From positions 62,001-126,000 of the forward strand of contig CATOSK010000007.1 of the NCBI GenBank assembly GCA_951812535.1: a DNA stretch of 64,000 nucleotides, written 5' to 3'. The notes under the pieces are model-generated. The model did not search any database, had not been told where the DNA came from, and was given only the letters and a program-made list of their open reading frames with translations. How positions within the stretch are numbered: position 1 is the first letter of the stretch; the number at the start of each line of letters is the position of its first letter. The stretch is from an uncultured Dehalococcoidia bacterium (lineage in GTDB: Bacteria; Chloroflexota; Dehalococcoidia; Lucifugimonadales; UBA3495). The position numbers and the translations under genes were made by a program. Of the stretch, positions 7,982-16,347 are shown piece after piece.

Positions 7982-8037
7982 TCAAATGCTCCTGTTCATG
8001 GCGGCCGCGCCGCCGGATGGACCTGGACCGGAAACCG

Positions 8038-8125
8038 GAGCCGCCCAGCCGTCTCAGACAAACTTGCGCCCGCGTAGGCGGGTGTTGCCTTAATTGGCGG
8101 CGAAAGCGGCGACCCTTAAATCAAA
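8038..8125. repeat. dispersed repeat pair, copy A, with hairpin insertion
   Basis: GGAGCCGCCCAGC ... TAGACAA-like ... GCGAAAGCGGC ... AATCAAA is shared with 34834-34900. Copy A carries about 20 extra bases with core CCCGCGTAGGCGGG between CTTGC and TTGCC, bounded by a TTGC duplication. The repeat ends one base before the stop codon of the RAM-domain gene. Confidence 0.6.
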
Positions 8126-8126
8126 C

Positions 8127-8366
8127 TTACAAGCCGCCAACGGCGACGCAGGTAACGGTCCGCACAACGCCGTCCACGGTGTGGATCTTCTCCGTCACCA
8201 CGTTGCCTACAACGGACATATCGTCGCCTTCGATGACGGCGATGATGTCGTAGGGGCCCGTGACGATGTCCACTATGCCGACGCCGTCCAGGCTGCTGAG
8301 GGTGCCGGCCACGTCCCGGGTCTTGCCGACCGCGGTCTCGACCAGAAGATAAGCCTTGGTAGCCAT
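8127..8366 (-). CDS. stand-alone Lrp/AsnC ligand-binding (RAM) domain protein
   Basis: The 79-aa protein is the effector-binding half of Lrp/AsnC regulators without the DNA-binding half: KAYLLVETAVGKTRDVAGTLSSL, then VTGPYDIIAVIEGDDM, ending in GVVRTVTCVAVGG. Such proteins form oligomeric rings that bind amino acids or similar small molecules. ATG 8364-8366 has GGAGG six bases upstream. The gene is isolated, with the MFS gene upstream at a distance of 236 bases. What it senses or partners with is unknown. Confidence 0.85.
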   Translation of the reverse strand: MATKAYLLVETAVGKTRDVAGTLSSLDGVGIVDIVTGPYDIIAVIEGDDMSVVGNVVTEKIHTVDGVVRTVTCVAVGGL

Positions 8367-8602
8367 TGTGCCTCCTTGCCATTCATGCTGGGAACGTTTG
8401 GTGGGAATGTATGGCGGGAATGTCGGAAACGGGACCGCCCCCATCCCCCGAATTGCTGTCGTGCCGGTGTTGACGGCATTTTAGGATACCCCACGCTCCC
8501 GCCTGCTAACAAGTGCGTGACCGCGGCAGGGCCGGAGCGCACCACCGGACCAAACGGGACGCCGTTCACTTGGAGTATGGGCATATTTCCTCTCCGAAAG
8601 GT

Positions 8603-9907
8603 CTATCCGGCGGCGGTGGTGCGGGGTCTTGCTTCACCCTCCCCTCCGGTGTCGAGCCGGGCCTCGGACTCCCGCACCATGCCGGTCAGGCGGCGCAGGT
8701 CCCGGTTGGTCAGGGCGGCGCCCACGGCGAACACCGCCACCGCCAGCCCGCCGGCGGCGATGGCGAAGGGAGCGGTGATCAGTCCCGCCAGCGCCCCCGC
8801 CTGCATTCCGCCCAGCGGACGTATGTTGTAGGTCATGCCGTACAGTCCCATGACTCGCCCCCGGATTTCGTCCGGCACCAGGATTTGCATGGACGCTTGG
8901 AGAGCGGTGTTCTGCATGGTGTTGAACACTCCCACGACGAACATGAGGATCAGGGCCAGAGGAAAGCTGCCCACCCACAGGGATGTTACCGCGAAGGCAG
9001 CCACCGACACCCCGCTCATGATCCCGCCGCCGATGATCAACAGCGTCTTGGATGCGTTGCCGCCCCGGACCGCGAACCAGATGCTCGCCATCAGGGACCC
9101 GGCTCCCCCAACGCCCATCAGCCATCCCTGCCCGTCGGCGCCCACCTTCAGGACATCCACGGCGAAGATGGGCATGAGGGGGATGTAGGCCATTCCGAAG
9201 AAGCTGTTGAAGAAGGTCAGTGCGATGAGACAGGAGAAGATGGAGTTGCGGGCAACGAACCCGACCCCTTCCTTCAGGTCCTGGAACGCCCCGGACTGGG
9301 CCCGTCCGGCCACCCGGCGCACGGGCAGGAAGAAGATTACCACAGCCATTACCAGGAAACCCGCCCCCGAAACGTAGAAGGCGGTGGCGGTGTTGAAGAC
9401 CGCGATGATGATTCCGGCCGCGGCGGGAGCGGCGATGCGGGTCCCCGGCCAGACCGCCGAGTTCATCGCCACCGCGCTCATCATGTCCCTGCGCTCGATG
9501 AGATGGGGGAATAATGCGCGGCGGGCGGGTTGGTCGAAGGCCTCGATGGCTCCTGCCAGAAAGGCCATCGTCAGCAGGTGCCACACCCGCACCAGGTCCA
9601 GCAGCGTCAGGGTAGCCAGGCCGAATATCAGGACGGCGATGATCGCCTGGGCCGCCATGATGAGACGCCGCTGGTCCAGCCGGTCGGCCGCAACCCCGCC
9701 GAACAGGTTGAGCAGGATGGCGGGGACCCCGTTCGCCAACCCCACGTATCCCAGGGCCAGCGGGGAGCCGGTCAGCTCGAAGATCAGCCAGAACTGCCCG
9801 AAGCGCAGGACCTGGAAGCCGCTGACCGACGCCACCATGGCGAACCAGAAGGCCCGAAAGGCCGGATAGCGCATGGCCGGCGGCCCGCTGATGCTGAACT
9901 TCCTCAC
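8603..9907 (-). CDS. MFS transporter (EntS-like exporter type)
   Basis: The 434-aa integral membrane protein has about twelve hydrophobic segments and begins FRAFWFAMVASVSGFQVLRF, a pattern typical of the MFS_3/EntS group of exporters. The conserved loop between helices 2 and 3 reads GGVAADRLDQRR. GTG at 9905-9907 is chosen because GAGGAACC precedes it; the frame is open 29 codons further without a ribosome-binding site. It probably exports a small molecule. The substrate is not evident, and it shares no tight operon. Confidence 0.8.
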   Translation of the reverse strand: MRKFSISGPPAMRYPAFRAFWFAMVASVSGFQVLRFGQFWLIFELTGSPLALGYVGLANGVPAILLNLFGGVAADRLDQRRLIMAAQAIIAVLIFGLATLTLLDLVRVWHLLTMAFLAGAIEAFDQPARRALFPHLIERRDMMSAVAMNSAVWPGTRIAAPAAAGIIIAVFNTATAFYVSGAGFLVMAVVIFFLPVRRVAGRAQSGAFQDLKEGVGFVARNSIFSCLIALTFFNSFFGMAYIPLMPIFAVDVLKVGADGQGWLMGVGGAGSLMASIWFAVRGGNASKTLLIIGGGIMSGVSVAAFAVTSLWVGSFPLALILMFVVGVFNTMQNTALQASMQILVPDEIRGRVMGLYGMTYNIRPLGGMQAGALAGLITAPFAIAAGGLAVAVFAVGAALTNRDLRRLTGMVRESEARLDTGGEGEARPRTTAAG

Positions 9908-10047
9908 CGGTTCCTCATGCGGGACTCCCGGGGGCGGCTTGGTGATGATGCAGTATAACCGCCGCCGGAACGCCCCGGAACTGCTTGGACGCACCGCTCA
10001 TACCCGGCCTCCGGGAGAACGCCGCTTTAGGGCCCCTCTGAAGAAGT

Positions 10048-10110
10048 CCCTTCCCCCTTGATGGGGGAAGAGCCTGCCCCCGCGTAGGCGGGGGTTAGGA
10101 TGGGGGTGAC
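10048..10110. repeat. composite intergenic repeat with inserted hairpin unit
   Basis: CTTCCCCCTTGATGGGGGAAG ends at 10070 and is followed by a unit of about 24 bp (10071-10094; AGCCTGCCCC then CGCGTAGGCGGGG). The text then resumes TTAGGATGGGGGTGAC. The same 24-bp unit interrupts the miniature transposon at 3562-3585, so it behaves as a separately moving piece. Confidence 0.6.
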
Positions 10111-10200
10111 GGCATTGCCCTTATACCCTGGCCTCGGGCGTTTCATTCCAGAATTTGAACCGTCGTTACTGCACTGATGACTTGTTCCGAGGTTCCCTAG

Positions 10201-11608
10201 TACTACAGTCGCAGATTTGATAGACGCCGTTTGTAGTGACATCGTTGGGCTCTGGCCTGGTGGCGGCGTCTCCACCACGACCAGTACAGGATGAAATCCG
10301 GTGGTTGGTTCTCTGTCCATACCAAGCGTGTGAGTAGCCGCCGCACCTCCGGGACAGTCACGGGAATCAACTCTTCACCGGGACCGTAGTGGCCCCCTTT
10401 TCTCCCTGCTCCAATGCATGATGCCTGATTACCATCAGATAGGCGTGAGCCAGCATGGCCAGGGTGATGTGCCGGTACCAGCCGTCCCACCGCCGCACCT
10501 CGTACTGGTCCAGTCCCACCTCCCCCTTCGCCTGCTCAAAGCATTCCTCTATGGCCCACCGGGTCCCGGCGACTCTCACCAACTCCTCCAAGGCCGTCTC
10601 CGCCGGGCCGAAGCAAACGTAATAGGCCAACTCGTCGGGCTTGGCGATGCTCCGGCGGGCCAGTAGCCAGTGGCCCTTGCCCGGTTCCCTCAGGGGCCGT
10701 ATGTCCACTGCGGCCCAATCATAGATCCGTGGTCCCTTGGCGCCATTCCCAGCGCTGCACCGCACCCAAGCGGATTCCGCAACCCCGGACGCCAGACGGT
10801 CCGCTCTCATCTGCAGCGGTCCTTTGTCCGTCAAAGCCCACAGCTTCTCGTTGCTCTTGATGGCCATCACATGCGGAATCTCCTCACGTTCCAGCCACAG
10901 CCGCAGGTTGCGATCACTGCCGTAGACCTCGTCCCCAGTAAACCAGGCGAAGGGAACACCCGCTTCCAGCGCCCGCCCCAGCATCAGTTGCGCCAGTTGC
11001 GGTTTGGTACGGAAGCGGACACTCTCCGGCACTCCGGCTTCCCGCCGCCGCTCCCAGTCGTCCGCCCACACCCGGGGCAGGTACAACTCCCGGTCCAGCA
11101 ATGCCCTGCCCTTGGCTCCGGCATAGGCCAGGAACACCGCAACCTGACAGTTTTCGATCCGGCCCGCCGTCCCGCTGTACTGCCGCTGCACCCCGGCTGA
11201 CTTGTCGCCCTTCTTGAGAAACCCCGTCTCGTCCACCACCACTACTCCGTCGGCACCGCCCAGATGCTCCACCACGTAGTCCCTGAGGTCATCGCGTACC
11301 AGGTCCGCGTCCCAGATGTACGTGGACAGCAGGTGGTGTACCCCATAGGGGGTGGCGTCGCCAGCTTGTTCTGCCAGTTGCCAGCCGTTCTTGCGTTCCA
11401 CCGGGCTGAGTAGTCCTCGCAGATAGGCCAGAGCCCGGCGGCGCGGCTCCGGCCGCCGGAACCGGCCGGCGATGCACTGGTGCATCTCCTCGATGCCATT
11501 GGCCCACCGGGCCACTTCCGCAACCTCATCACTCCCAACAACCACTGCCTCACCTCTCCACCAGACAACTGCTCCAATTCTACCTGTTCTTAATCTGCGA
11601 CTGTAGTA
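10201..11608 (-). mobile_element. IS701-family insertion sequence, complete
   Basis: The element has perfect 17-bp terminal inverted repeats (TACTACAGTCGCAGATT at 10201-10217, its complement at 11592-11608) and is flanked by CTAG on both sides (10197-10200, 11609-11612). CTAG fits the YTAR-type target duplication of the IS701 family. It is 1,408 bp long and holds one transposase gene. The intact ends and open frame suggest a recent insertion, between the MFS gene and the CDF-like gene. Confidence 0.92.
10367..11545 (-). CDS. IS701-family transposase
   Basis: The 392-aa DDE transposase has the family's landmarks: an N-terminal helical DNA-binding part, GVVVVDETGFLKKGDKSAGV with the first catalytic Asp, WFTGDEVYG with the second, and the C-terminal RWAIEECFEQAKGEVGLDQYE containing the Glu. 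The GTG at 11543-11545 is preceded by GGAGAGGTGAGG. No frameshift or stop interrupts it, so the element could still be active. Family call based on these motifs and on the matching inverted repeats. Confidence 0.93.
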   Translation of the reverse strand: MVVGSDEVAEVARWANGIEEMHQCIAGRFRRPEPRRRALAYLRGLLSPVERKNGWQLAEQAGDATPYGVHHLLSTYIWDADLVRDDLRDYVVEHLGGADGVVVVDETGFLKKGDKSAGVQRQYSGTAGRIENCQVAVFLAYAGAKGRALLDRELYLPRVWADDWERRREAGVPESVRFRTKPQLAQLMLGRALEAGVPFAWFTGDEVYGSDRNLRLWLEREEIPHVMAIKSNEKLWALTDKGPLQMRADRLASGVAESAWVRCSAGNGAKGPRIYDWAAVDIRPLREPGKGHWLLARRSIAKPDELAYYVCFGPAETALEELVRVAGTRWAIEECFEQAKGEVGLDQYEVRRWDGWYRHITLAMLAHAYLMVIRHHALEQGEKGATTVPVKS

Positions 11609-11682
11609 CTAGGGAGACCGGTCGCTGGACTCCCCCTGGCATTTGTGTTAAAACCCGCCCATTCCCGCCGGAGACGATTCCC

Positions 11683-12342
11683 TTGCTCCGTATCGCCAGG
11701 TACCTGCTCTTGCTGACCATCCTCTACAACGTAGTTGAGGGAGTCATCGCGCTGTGGTCCGGCATCGCCGCGGGCAGTATCGCCCTGCTCGCCTTCGGAG
11801 CGGACAGCTACATCGAGGTCGCCGCCGCTTCCCTGGTGCTCTGGAGGATCGGCATCGAGGACCACGAGTACGCCGAGTTGGTGGAGGGCCGGGTGGTCCG
11901 GTTCATCGGCTGGACCTTCCTGCTCCTGAGCGCGGCCATCGTGTTCCAATCGGGCTGGGCCCTCTGGCAGCGCAGCGGGGCCGAGGAGTCGCTGGTGGGC
12001 ATCGGACTGGCGATAGCCTCCGTCACCGTCATGCCCTTGGTTGCCGTCTGGAAACTCCGCATCGCGGCCAGCGGCAATCTCCAGTCCATCGCCATCGAGG
12101 CCAAGGAGACGCTGGCCTGCTCCGGCCTATCCTTCACCCTGCTGGCCGGTCTGGTTGCCAACGCCCTGCTGGGCTGGTGGTGGCTGGACGCCGTGACCGC
12201 CCTGCTCCTGGTGCCCTGGCTCATCCGTGAGGGGCTGGAGGGCATCCGCGGCGAGGAAGAGGAAGGCGAGCTTCAGCTGTGCTCGTGCCGCCCCTGCCTG
12301 TTCGGGCTGCGGGCCTGCCGGGCCGCCTGCTGCGCTGCCTGA
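11683..12342 (+). CDS. CDF-like (cation efflux) membrane protein with Cys-rich tail
   Basis: The 219-aa protein resembles the membrane domain of cation diffusion facilitators: LYNVVEGVIALWSGIAAGSIALLAFGADSYIEVAAA and WWLDAVTALLLVPWLIREGLEG. About five membrane helices are visible and the usual cytoplasmic metal-binding domain is absent. The first metal site is partly kept (GADSYIE); the second (normally HxxxD-type) reads EAKETLA. The C-terminus carries LCSCRPC and a second RACRAACC group, seven cysteines in all, which may replace the missing domain. TTG 11683 is used, with CGGAG upstream. It starts 74 bases past the IS701 end. Confidence 0.65.
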   Translation: MLRIARYLLLLTILYNVVEGVIALWSGIAAGSIALLAFGADSYIEVAAASLVLWRIGIEDHEYAELVEGRVVRFIGWTFLLLSAAIVFQSGWALWQRSGAEESLVGIGLAIASVTVMPLVAVWKLRIAASGNLQSIAIEAKETLACSGLSFTLLAGLVANALLGWWWLDAVTALLLVPWLIREGLEGIRGEEEEGELQLCSCRPCLFGLRACRAACCAA

Positions 12343-12346
12343 GGCG

Positions 12347-12442
12347 GCCCCAATCCCCGCCGTCGTCCCGCCTTAACCCGCCGTTCCCGGCGACCAGTTG
12401 TAGATCCGGGACAGCGCTCCGCCCATCAGGACGGCCCGCTCC
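12347..12442 (-). pseudogene. duplicated 3' end of the amidohydrolase gene
   Basis: This stretch repeats 12628-12723 almost base for base, including the final 22 codons (ERAVLMGGALSRIYNWSPG...) and the stop codon of the amidohydrolase gene at 12654-13508, plus sequence downstream of its stop. It has no start and cannot encode the enzyme. The offset between copies is 281 bases; a REP-like repeat lies between them. Confidence 0.85.
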
Positions 12443-12525
12443 TCCTCCCGTCCCCTTTCCCTCGCTACCGCTCGCCAGGGGCAGGCTATTCCCGCCACCT
12501 CTCCCGTCACCCCCGCTTTCCACCT

Positions 12526-12566
12526 CTCCCGTCATTCCCGCGGAGGCGGGAACCCAGACCCCCGTC
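12526..12566. repeat. REP-like palindromic repeat
   Basis: CCCGTCATTCCCGCGGAGG followed by CGGGAACCCAGACCCCCGTC. It lies between the two copies of the amidohydrolase 3' end. Confidence 0.75.
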
Positions 12567-12653
12567 CGCCTCCAGAGTGACAGTCAATATGAGAGTCTGC
12601 TCTTGTTCTCACACACCAACTGATACGCCCCCAATCCCCGCCGTCGTCCCGCC

Positions 12654-13508
12654 TTAACCCGCCGTCCCCGGCGACCAGTTGTAGATCCGGGACAACGCTC
12701 CGCCCATCAGGACGGCCCGCTCCGAATCGGACAGTTCTTCCGTAACCCGGAAGGCCTCCACTCCCTGTTCGTAGGTCAGCAGGTTCACCGCCCGGGTCCA
12801 GTCCGTGCCCCACAGGCACCGCTCCAGCCCGTAGGCGTCGAAGATCCGCCGCAGCGGCTCCCAGATATCCGGGTAGGGGAAGGGCTGGTGGGCCAGGGTG
12901 CCCGCCCCGGAAATCTTGATGACCACGTTGTCCAGCTCCGCCAGCGCCAGCACGGCGGGCAGGTCGGCCCAAGGCTCCGCTGGGGGCGGCGGCTCGGGCG
13001 GCTGGGCGATTCCCAGGTGGTCGATCACTATCTGGGTGCCCGGGTTGCGGCGGGCCAGCTCGCCCAGCAGGGGCAGCTTGGTGGAGCACATCACGTTGAC
13101 CGGGACTCCCGCCCGTCCTCCCGCCGCCAGGATGCGGTTCAGCCCGGGATGGTCCGCCTCGAATTCATCCCTCGCCAGCATGATCCTCGCCCCCACCACG
13201 CCGGGGTTCGACGTCCACTCCTCCATCTCCTCCTCGATCCTGTCCGACTCGGGATCGAAGGGACGGATCAGGCCGAAGCGCGTGGGATGCCTCTCGTAGA
13301 CCTCCAGCGCATAGCTGGCGTCGTACCGGTACATCGAGAAGGGAGAAATCAGCAGGGCGCCGTCCACGCCGACGGCATCCATCGCCGCCGCCATGTCATC
13401 CCCGGTGACTTCTGCCGGACCCTGGAGCCATCCGATCCAGGGGCGCTCCGGGCGGTCGCGCTCGTAGGCGTGGACCTGGCAATCAATCACTGGAGTTCGG
13501 GTCGCCAT
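12654..13508 (-). CDS. amidohydrolase 2 family (TIM-barrel metal-dependent hydrolase)
   Basis: The 284-aa protein belongs to the amidohydrolase-2/ACMSD-like group, which hydrolyses lactones or decarboxylates aromatic-type acids. It starts VIDCQVHAYERDRPERPW, where the usual metal pair HxH is replaced by QxH. It continues with FGLIRPFDPE, a VIDHLGIA motif with the conserved His, and CLWGTDWTR with the catalytic Asp near the end. ATG 13506-13508 has AAGGAG upstream. The last 22 codons are duplicated downstream at 12347-12442. The reaction is not identifiable. Confidence 0.8.
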   Translation of the reverse strand: MATRTPVIDCQVHAYERDRPERPWIGWLQGPAEVTGDDMAAAMDAVGVDGALLISPFSMYRYDASYALEVYERHPTRFGLIRPFDPESDRIEEEMEEWTSNPGVVGARIMLARDEFEADHPGLNRILAAGGRAGVPVNVMCSTKLPLLGELARRNPGTQIVIDHLGIAQPPEPPPPAEPWADLPAVLALAELDNVVIKISGAGTLAHQPFPYPDIWEPLRRIFDAYGLERCLWGTDWTRAVNLLTYEQGVEAFRVTEELSDSERAVLMGGALSRIYNWSPGTAG

Positions 13509-13687
13509 CGCTTCTCTCCTTGTGCTTCATGGATGCGGGACTGCAATCGGGAGTGTCCCCGCTTCCGGCGTCGGTCTGCTCGCGTCAGTTTACACCCAAA
13601 ACGGCCCGTCGGGAGAAACCGACGGCAATCGCCCGGGACACCGGCAACCCCGGTGAAACCCTTTACCCCAAGCCGGGGATTCTATTG

Positions 13688-13702
13688 TATAATACGAAGT
13701 AT
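13688..13702 (+). promoter_or_regulatory. -10 box overlapping a small palindrome
   Basis: TATAAT (13688-13693) overlaps the palindrome ATACGAAGTAT (13692-13702), 39-53 bases before the SDR start codon. No good -35 box is seen at normal spacing. The palindrome could be an operator. Confidence 0.45.
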
Positions 13703-13740
13703 CATTTATGGCAATGTTATTGGACTAAGGGGGAGCGCCG

Positions 13741-15237
13741 ATGCCCCATCCATCGAAAGTCTTGGTTACCGGCGCCACCGGATACATCGGCGGCAGGCTC
13801 ATCCCCAGGCTGTTGGCCGGGGGATATGACCTGCGCGTCCTGGCGCGGAGCCGCAGCCGGGTCCTCTCCCGCGCCTGGGCTGACCAGGTGGAGATTGCCG
13901 TTGGCGACGCCCTGGACCCGCCGTCCCTGGCGGCAGCCCTGGCCGGCGTGGACTGCGCCTATTACCTGATCCACAGCATCGCCAGCGGGTCTGGCTTCCA
14001 CGAGCTCGACCTTGAAGCCGCCAGGAATTTCTCCCGGGCGGCCGGGGAAGCCGGGGTACAGCGCATCATCTACCTGGGAGGCTTGGGCGACTCCCGGGCA
14101 GACCTGTCCCGCCACCTGCGCTCCCGCCAGGATACGGGAGATGCCCTGCGTGAGAGCGGCGTTCCCATCACCGAATTCCGCGCCGCCGTCATCATCGGCT
14201 CCGGCGGCATCTCTTTCGAGATGATCCGCCACCTCGTGGAGCGCCTGCCGGTCATGGTCTGTCCACGCTGGATTAGCTCCCTCATCCAGCCCATCGCCGT
14301 CGCTGACCTGCTGGAGTATCTGGTCTCCGCCCTGGACAGTCCTGAAAGCGTGGGCCGGACCATAGAAATCGGTGGCCGCGACACCACGACCTACCAGGGC
14401 CTGATGCTGGGCTATGCCAGGGCCAGGGGGTTGCGGCGGCTTCTCCTGCCCGTCCCGGTGCTGACCCCGCGCCTGTCCTCCTACTGGGTCCACTGGACAA
14501 CTCCCATCCCGGCGCGGGTCACCGCGGCCCTCATCGACGGCCTCCGCAACGACACCGTCGTCACCGGCAATCTTGCCCGAACCCTCTTCCCGCACATACA
14601 GCCAATGGACTACGCCTCCGCCATTGCCGCAGTTATCCGGGACCTGGAGGACGGCCGCATCGAGACCGCTTGGAGTGATGCTTCGGGGCCGGCCGCCGGC
14701 CCCGGGAAGCCTGTCCGCCTGGAGTCAACCGAGGGAATGGTCATCGAGCGGCGGCGGCGGAGGGTGGCCGCACCGGCCGGGGACGTGTACCAGACCTTCA
14801 CCGGGATCGGAGCGCAGCGAGGGTGGTACTTCGCCACCTTCGCCTGGCGGGTCCGGGGGATGATTGACCGCCTGCTGGGCGGCGCGGGTCTGCGCAGGGG
14901 AAGGCGCCACCCCGATGAATTGCGCGTCGGCGACGCCCTGGACTTCTGGCGCGTTGAACACCTGGAACCCGGTCGCTTGATGCGTCTGCGGGCGGAGATG
15001 AAGCTGCCCGGACGGGCCTGGCTCCAGTTCCAGGTCGAGGACGACCCCGATGGCGGGACCTGCCTGGAGCAGACTGCCGCGTTCATTCCCAAGGGGTTGA
15101 CCGGCCTGGCCTACTGGTACGCCCTCTATCCCCTGCATGGATGGATATTCAACGGGCTGATAAATGCCGTTGCCCGCCGCGCCGAGACCCGCGCGTTGCA
15201 CCCGGCCCCACGACCTTCAGCTTCAACCCAGGCTTGA
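13741..15237 (+). CDS. SDR-type NAD(P)-binding protein with DUF2867 domain
   Basis: The 498-aa protein has two halves. Residues 1-300 form an atypical short-chain dehydrogenase: VLVTGATGYIGGRLIPRLL with the GxxGxxG nucleotide site, ALAGVDCAYYLIHS, and an NmrA/YbjT-like course. Residues about 330-485 match the DUF2867 type of START-like domain (VYQTFTGIGAQRGWYFATFAWR, LRRGRRHPDELRVGDALDFW, LYPLHGWIFNGLINAVARRAE). This combination is common for proteins of unknown substrate. ATG 13741 follows AAGGGGGAGCGCC. It is followed by the FGE gene after 77 bases, which has its own promoter. Confidence 0.85.
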   Translation: MPHPSKVLVTGATGYIGGRLIPRLLAGGYDLRVLARSRSRVLSRAWADQVEIAVGDALDPPSLAAALAGVDCAYYLIHSIASGSGFHELDLEAARNFSRAAGEAGVQRIIYLGGLGDSRADLSRHLRSRQDTGDALRESGVPITEFRAAVIIGSGGISFEMIRHLVERLPVMVCPRWISSLIQPIAVADLLEYLVSALDSPESVGRTIEIGGRDTTTYQGLMLGYARARGLRRLLLPVPVLTPRLSSYWVHWTTPIPARVTAALIDGLRNDTVVTGNLARTLFPHIQPMDYASAIAAVIRDLEDGRIETAWSDASGPAAGPGKPVRLESTEGMVIERRRRRVAAPAGDVYQTFTGIGAQRGWYFATFAWRVRGMIDRLLGGAGLRRGRRHPDELRVGDALDFWRVEHLEPGRLMRLRAEMKLPGRAWLQFQVEDDPDGGTCLEQTAAFIPKGLTGLAYWYALYPLHGWIFNGLINAVARRAETRALHPAPRPSASTQA

Positions 15238-15278
15238 CCGCTCTCCGGAGACTGGCGGATCCCGGTGGCCGCCGCTGT

Positions 15279-15307
15279 TTGACCCTTCCCGGGGTATTGC
15301 CTAGAAT
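15279..15307 (+). promoter_or_regulatory. promoter of FGE gene, leaderless layout
   Basis: TTGACC (15279-15284), a 17-base spacer and TAGAAT (15302-15307). The GTG start of the FGE gene is at 15315, seven bases after the -10 box, so transcription would begin at or next to the start codon. Confidence 0.6.
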
Positions 15308-15314
15308 CGGGGGC

Positions 15315-16280
15315 GTGAACACCATCCCCGCCGGCCCCGACTCCGCCTGTTGCGCCCCCGGACGCGCCCCGTCCCAGGTACGGCCCTCCCCGGTTGCCGC
15401 CCCTGTCGCCGGTGCCAATCGCCGGGATGACGGCATGGTCCTGCTTCCCGGCGGAGAATTCGTCATGGGTACCGACGACGGATTGGGCTACCCCGCCGAC
15501 GGCGAGGGGCCGGCCCGGCAAATAATCGTCCGTGCCTTCCGCATCGACGCCTGCGCCGTCACCAACGCCCGGTTCCGCCGTTTCGTGCGGGATACGGGCT
15601 ACGTCACCGACGCCGAGCGGTACGGCTGGTCCTTCGTCTTCCACAGCTTTGTCTCTCCCCGGGTCGCCCGCTCCGTCCGGCAGACCCCCCGCGAGACGCC
15701 CTGGTGGTTGGTGGTCCAGGCAGCGGACTGGCGGAACCCGGAAGGGCCGGGCTCCGGCATCCGCAGCCGCATGGATCATCCCGTGGTCCATGTTTCCTGG
15801 AACGATGCCCTGGCCTACTGCCGGTGGGCGGAGGCCCGTCTCCCCACCGAAGCCGAGTGGGAATACGCCGCCCGGGGCGGGCTGGAAGGCAGGACCTATC
15901 CCTGGGGCGACGATCTGGTCCCTGGAGGAGAGCATCGCTGCAACGTCTGGCAGGGGGAGTTTCCCGGGCACAACACCCGGGAGGACGGCTTCGCCGGGAC
16001 CTGCCCGGTCCGCGCCTTTCCTCCCAACGGCTTCGGGTTGTACAACATGGTGGGCAATGTCTGGGAGTGGTGCTCCGACTGGTTCAGCCCTGCCTATCCC
16101 CGTTCCCGTGTTGCCGACAATCCCCTCGGGCCATCGTCAGGAACGGCCCGCAGCATGAGGGGCGGTTCCTTTCTTTGCCACGAGTCCTACTGCAACCGCT
16201 ACCGGGTTTCGGCCCGCAGCTCCAACACCCCCGACAGTTCCACCGCAAACCTGGGCTTCCGGTGCGTTCGCGACCCATGA
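15315..16280 (+). CDS. formylglycine-generating enzyme (sulfatase activator)
   Basis: The 321-aa protein is an FGE/SUMF1-type oxygenase that converts the active-site Cys of sulfatases to formylglycine. It contains MVLLPGGEFVMGTDD, VSWNDALAYCRWAEARLPTEAEWEYAARGG, NVWEWCSDW and the C-terminal GGSFLCHESYCNRYR. C288 and C293 in CHESYC are in the C-x4-C spacing of the copper-binding active site of true FGEs, so this is likely a working enzyme and not just a family relative. The next gene, 67 bases on, encodes its likely substrate, a Cys-type sulfatase. GTG 15315 is inferred from the promoter position and the preceding GGGGG. Confidence 0.9.
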   Translation: MNTIPAGPDSACCAPGRAPSQVRPSPVAAPVAGANRRDDGMVLLPGGEFVMGTDDGLGYPADGEGPARQIIVRAFRIDACAVTNARFRRFVRDTGYVTDAERYGWSFVFHSFVSPRVARSVRQTPRETPWWLVVQAADWRNPEGPGSGIRSRMDHPVVHVSWNDALAYCRWAEARLPTEAEWEYAARGGLEGRTYPWGDDLVPGGEHRCNVWQGEFPGHNTREDGFAGTCPVRAFPPNGFGLYNMVGNVWEWCSDWFSPAYPRSRVADNPLGPSSGTARSMRGGSFLCHESYCNRYRVSARSSNTPDSSTANLGFRCVRDP

Positions 16281-16347
16281 ACGCTCGCTCGGACCAATTC
16301 CCAGGCCGATTCCCACCGACCGCCCACGAATCCAAAGGAGAAATCAA

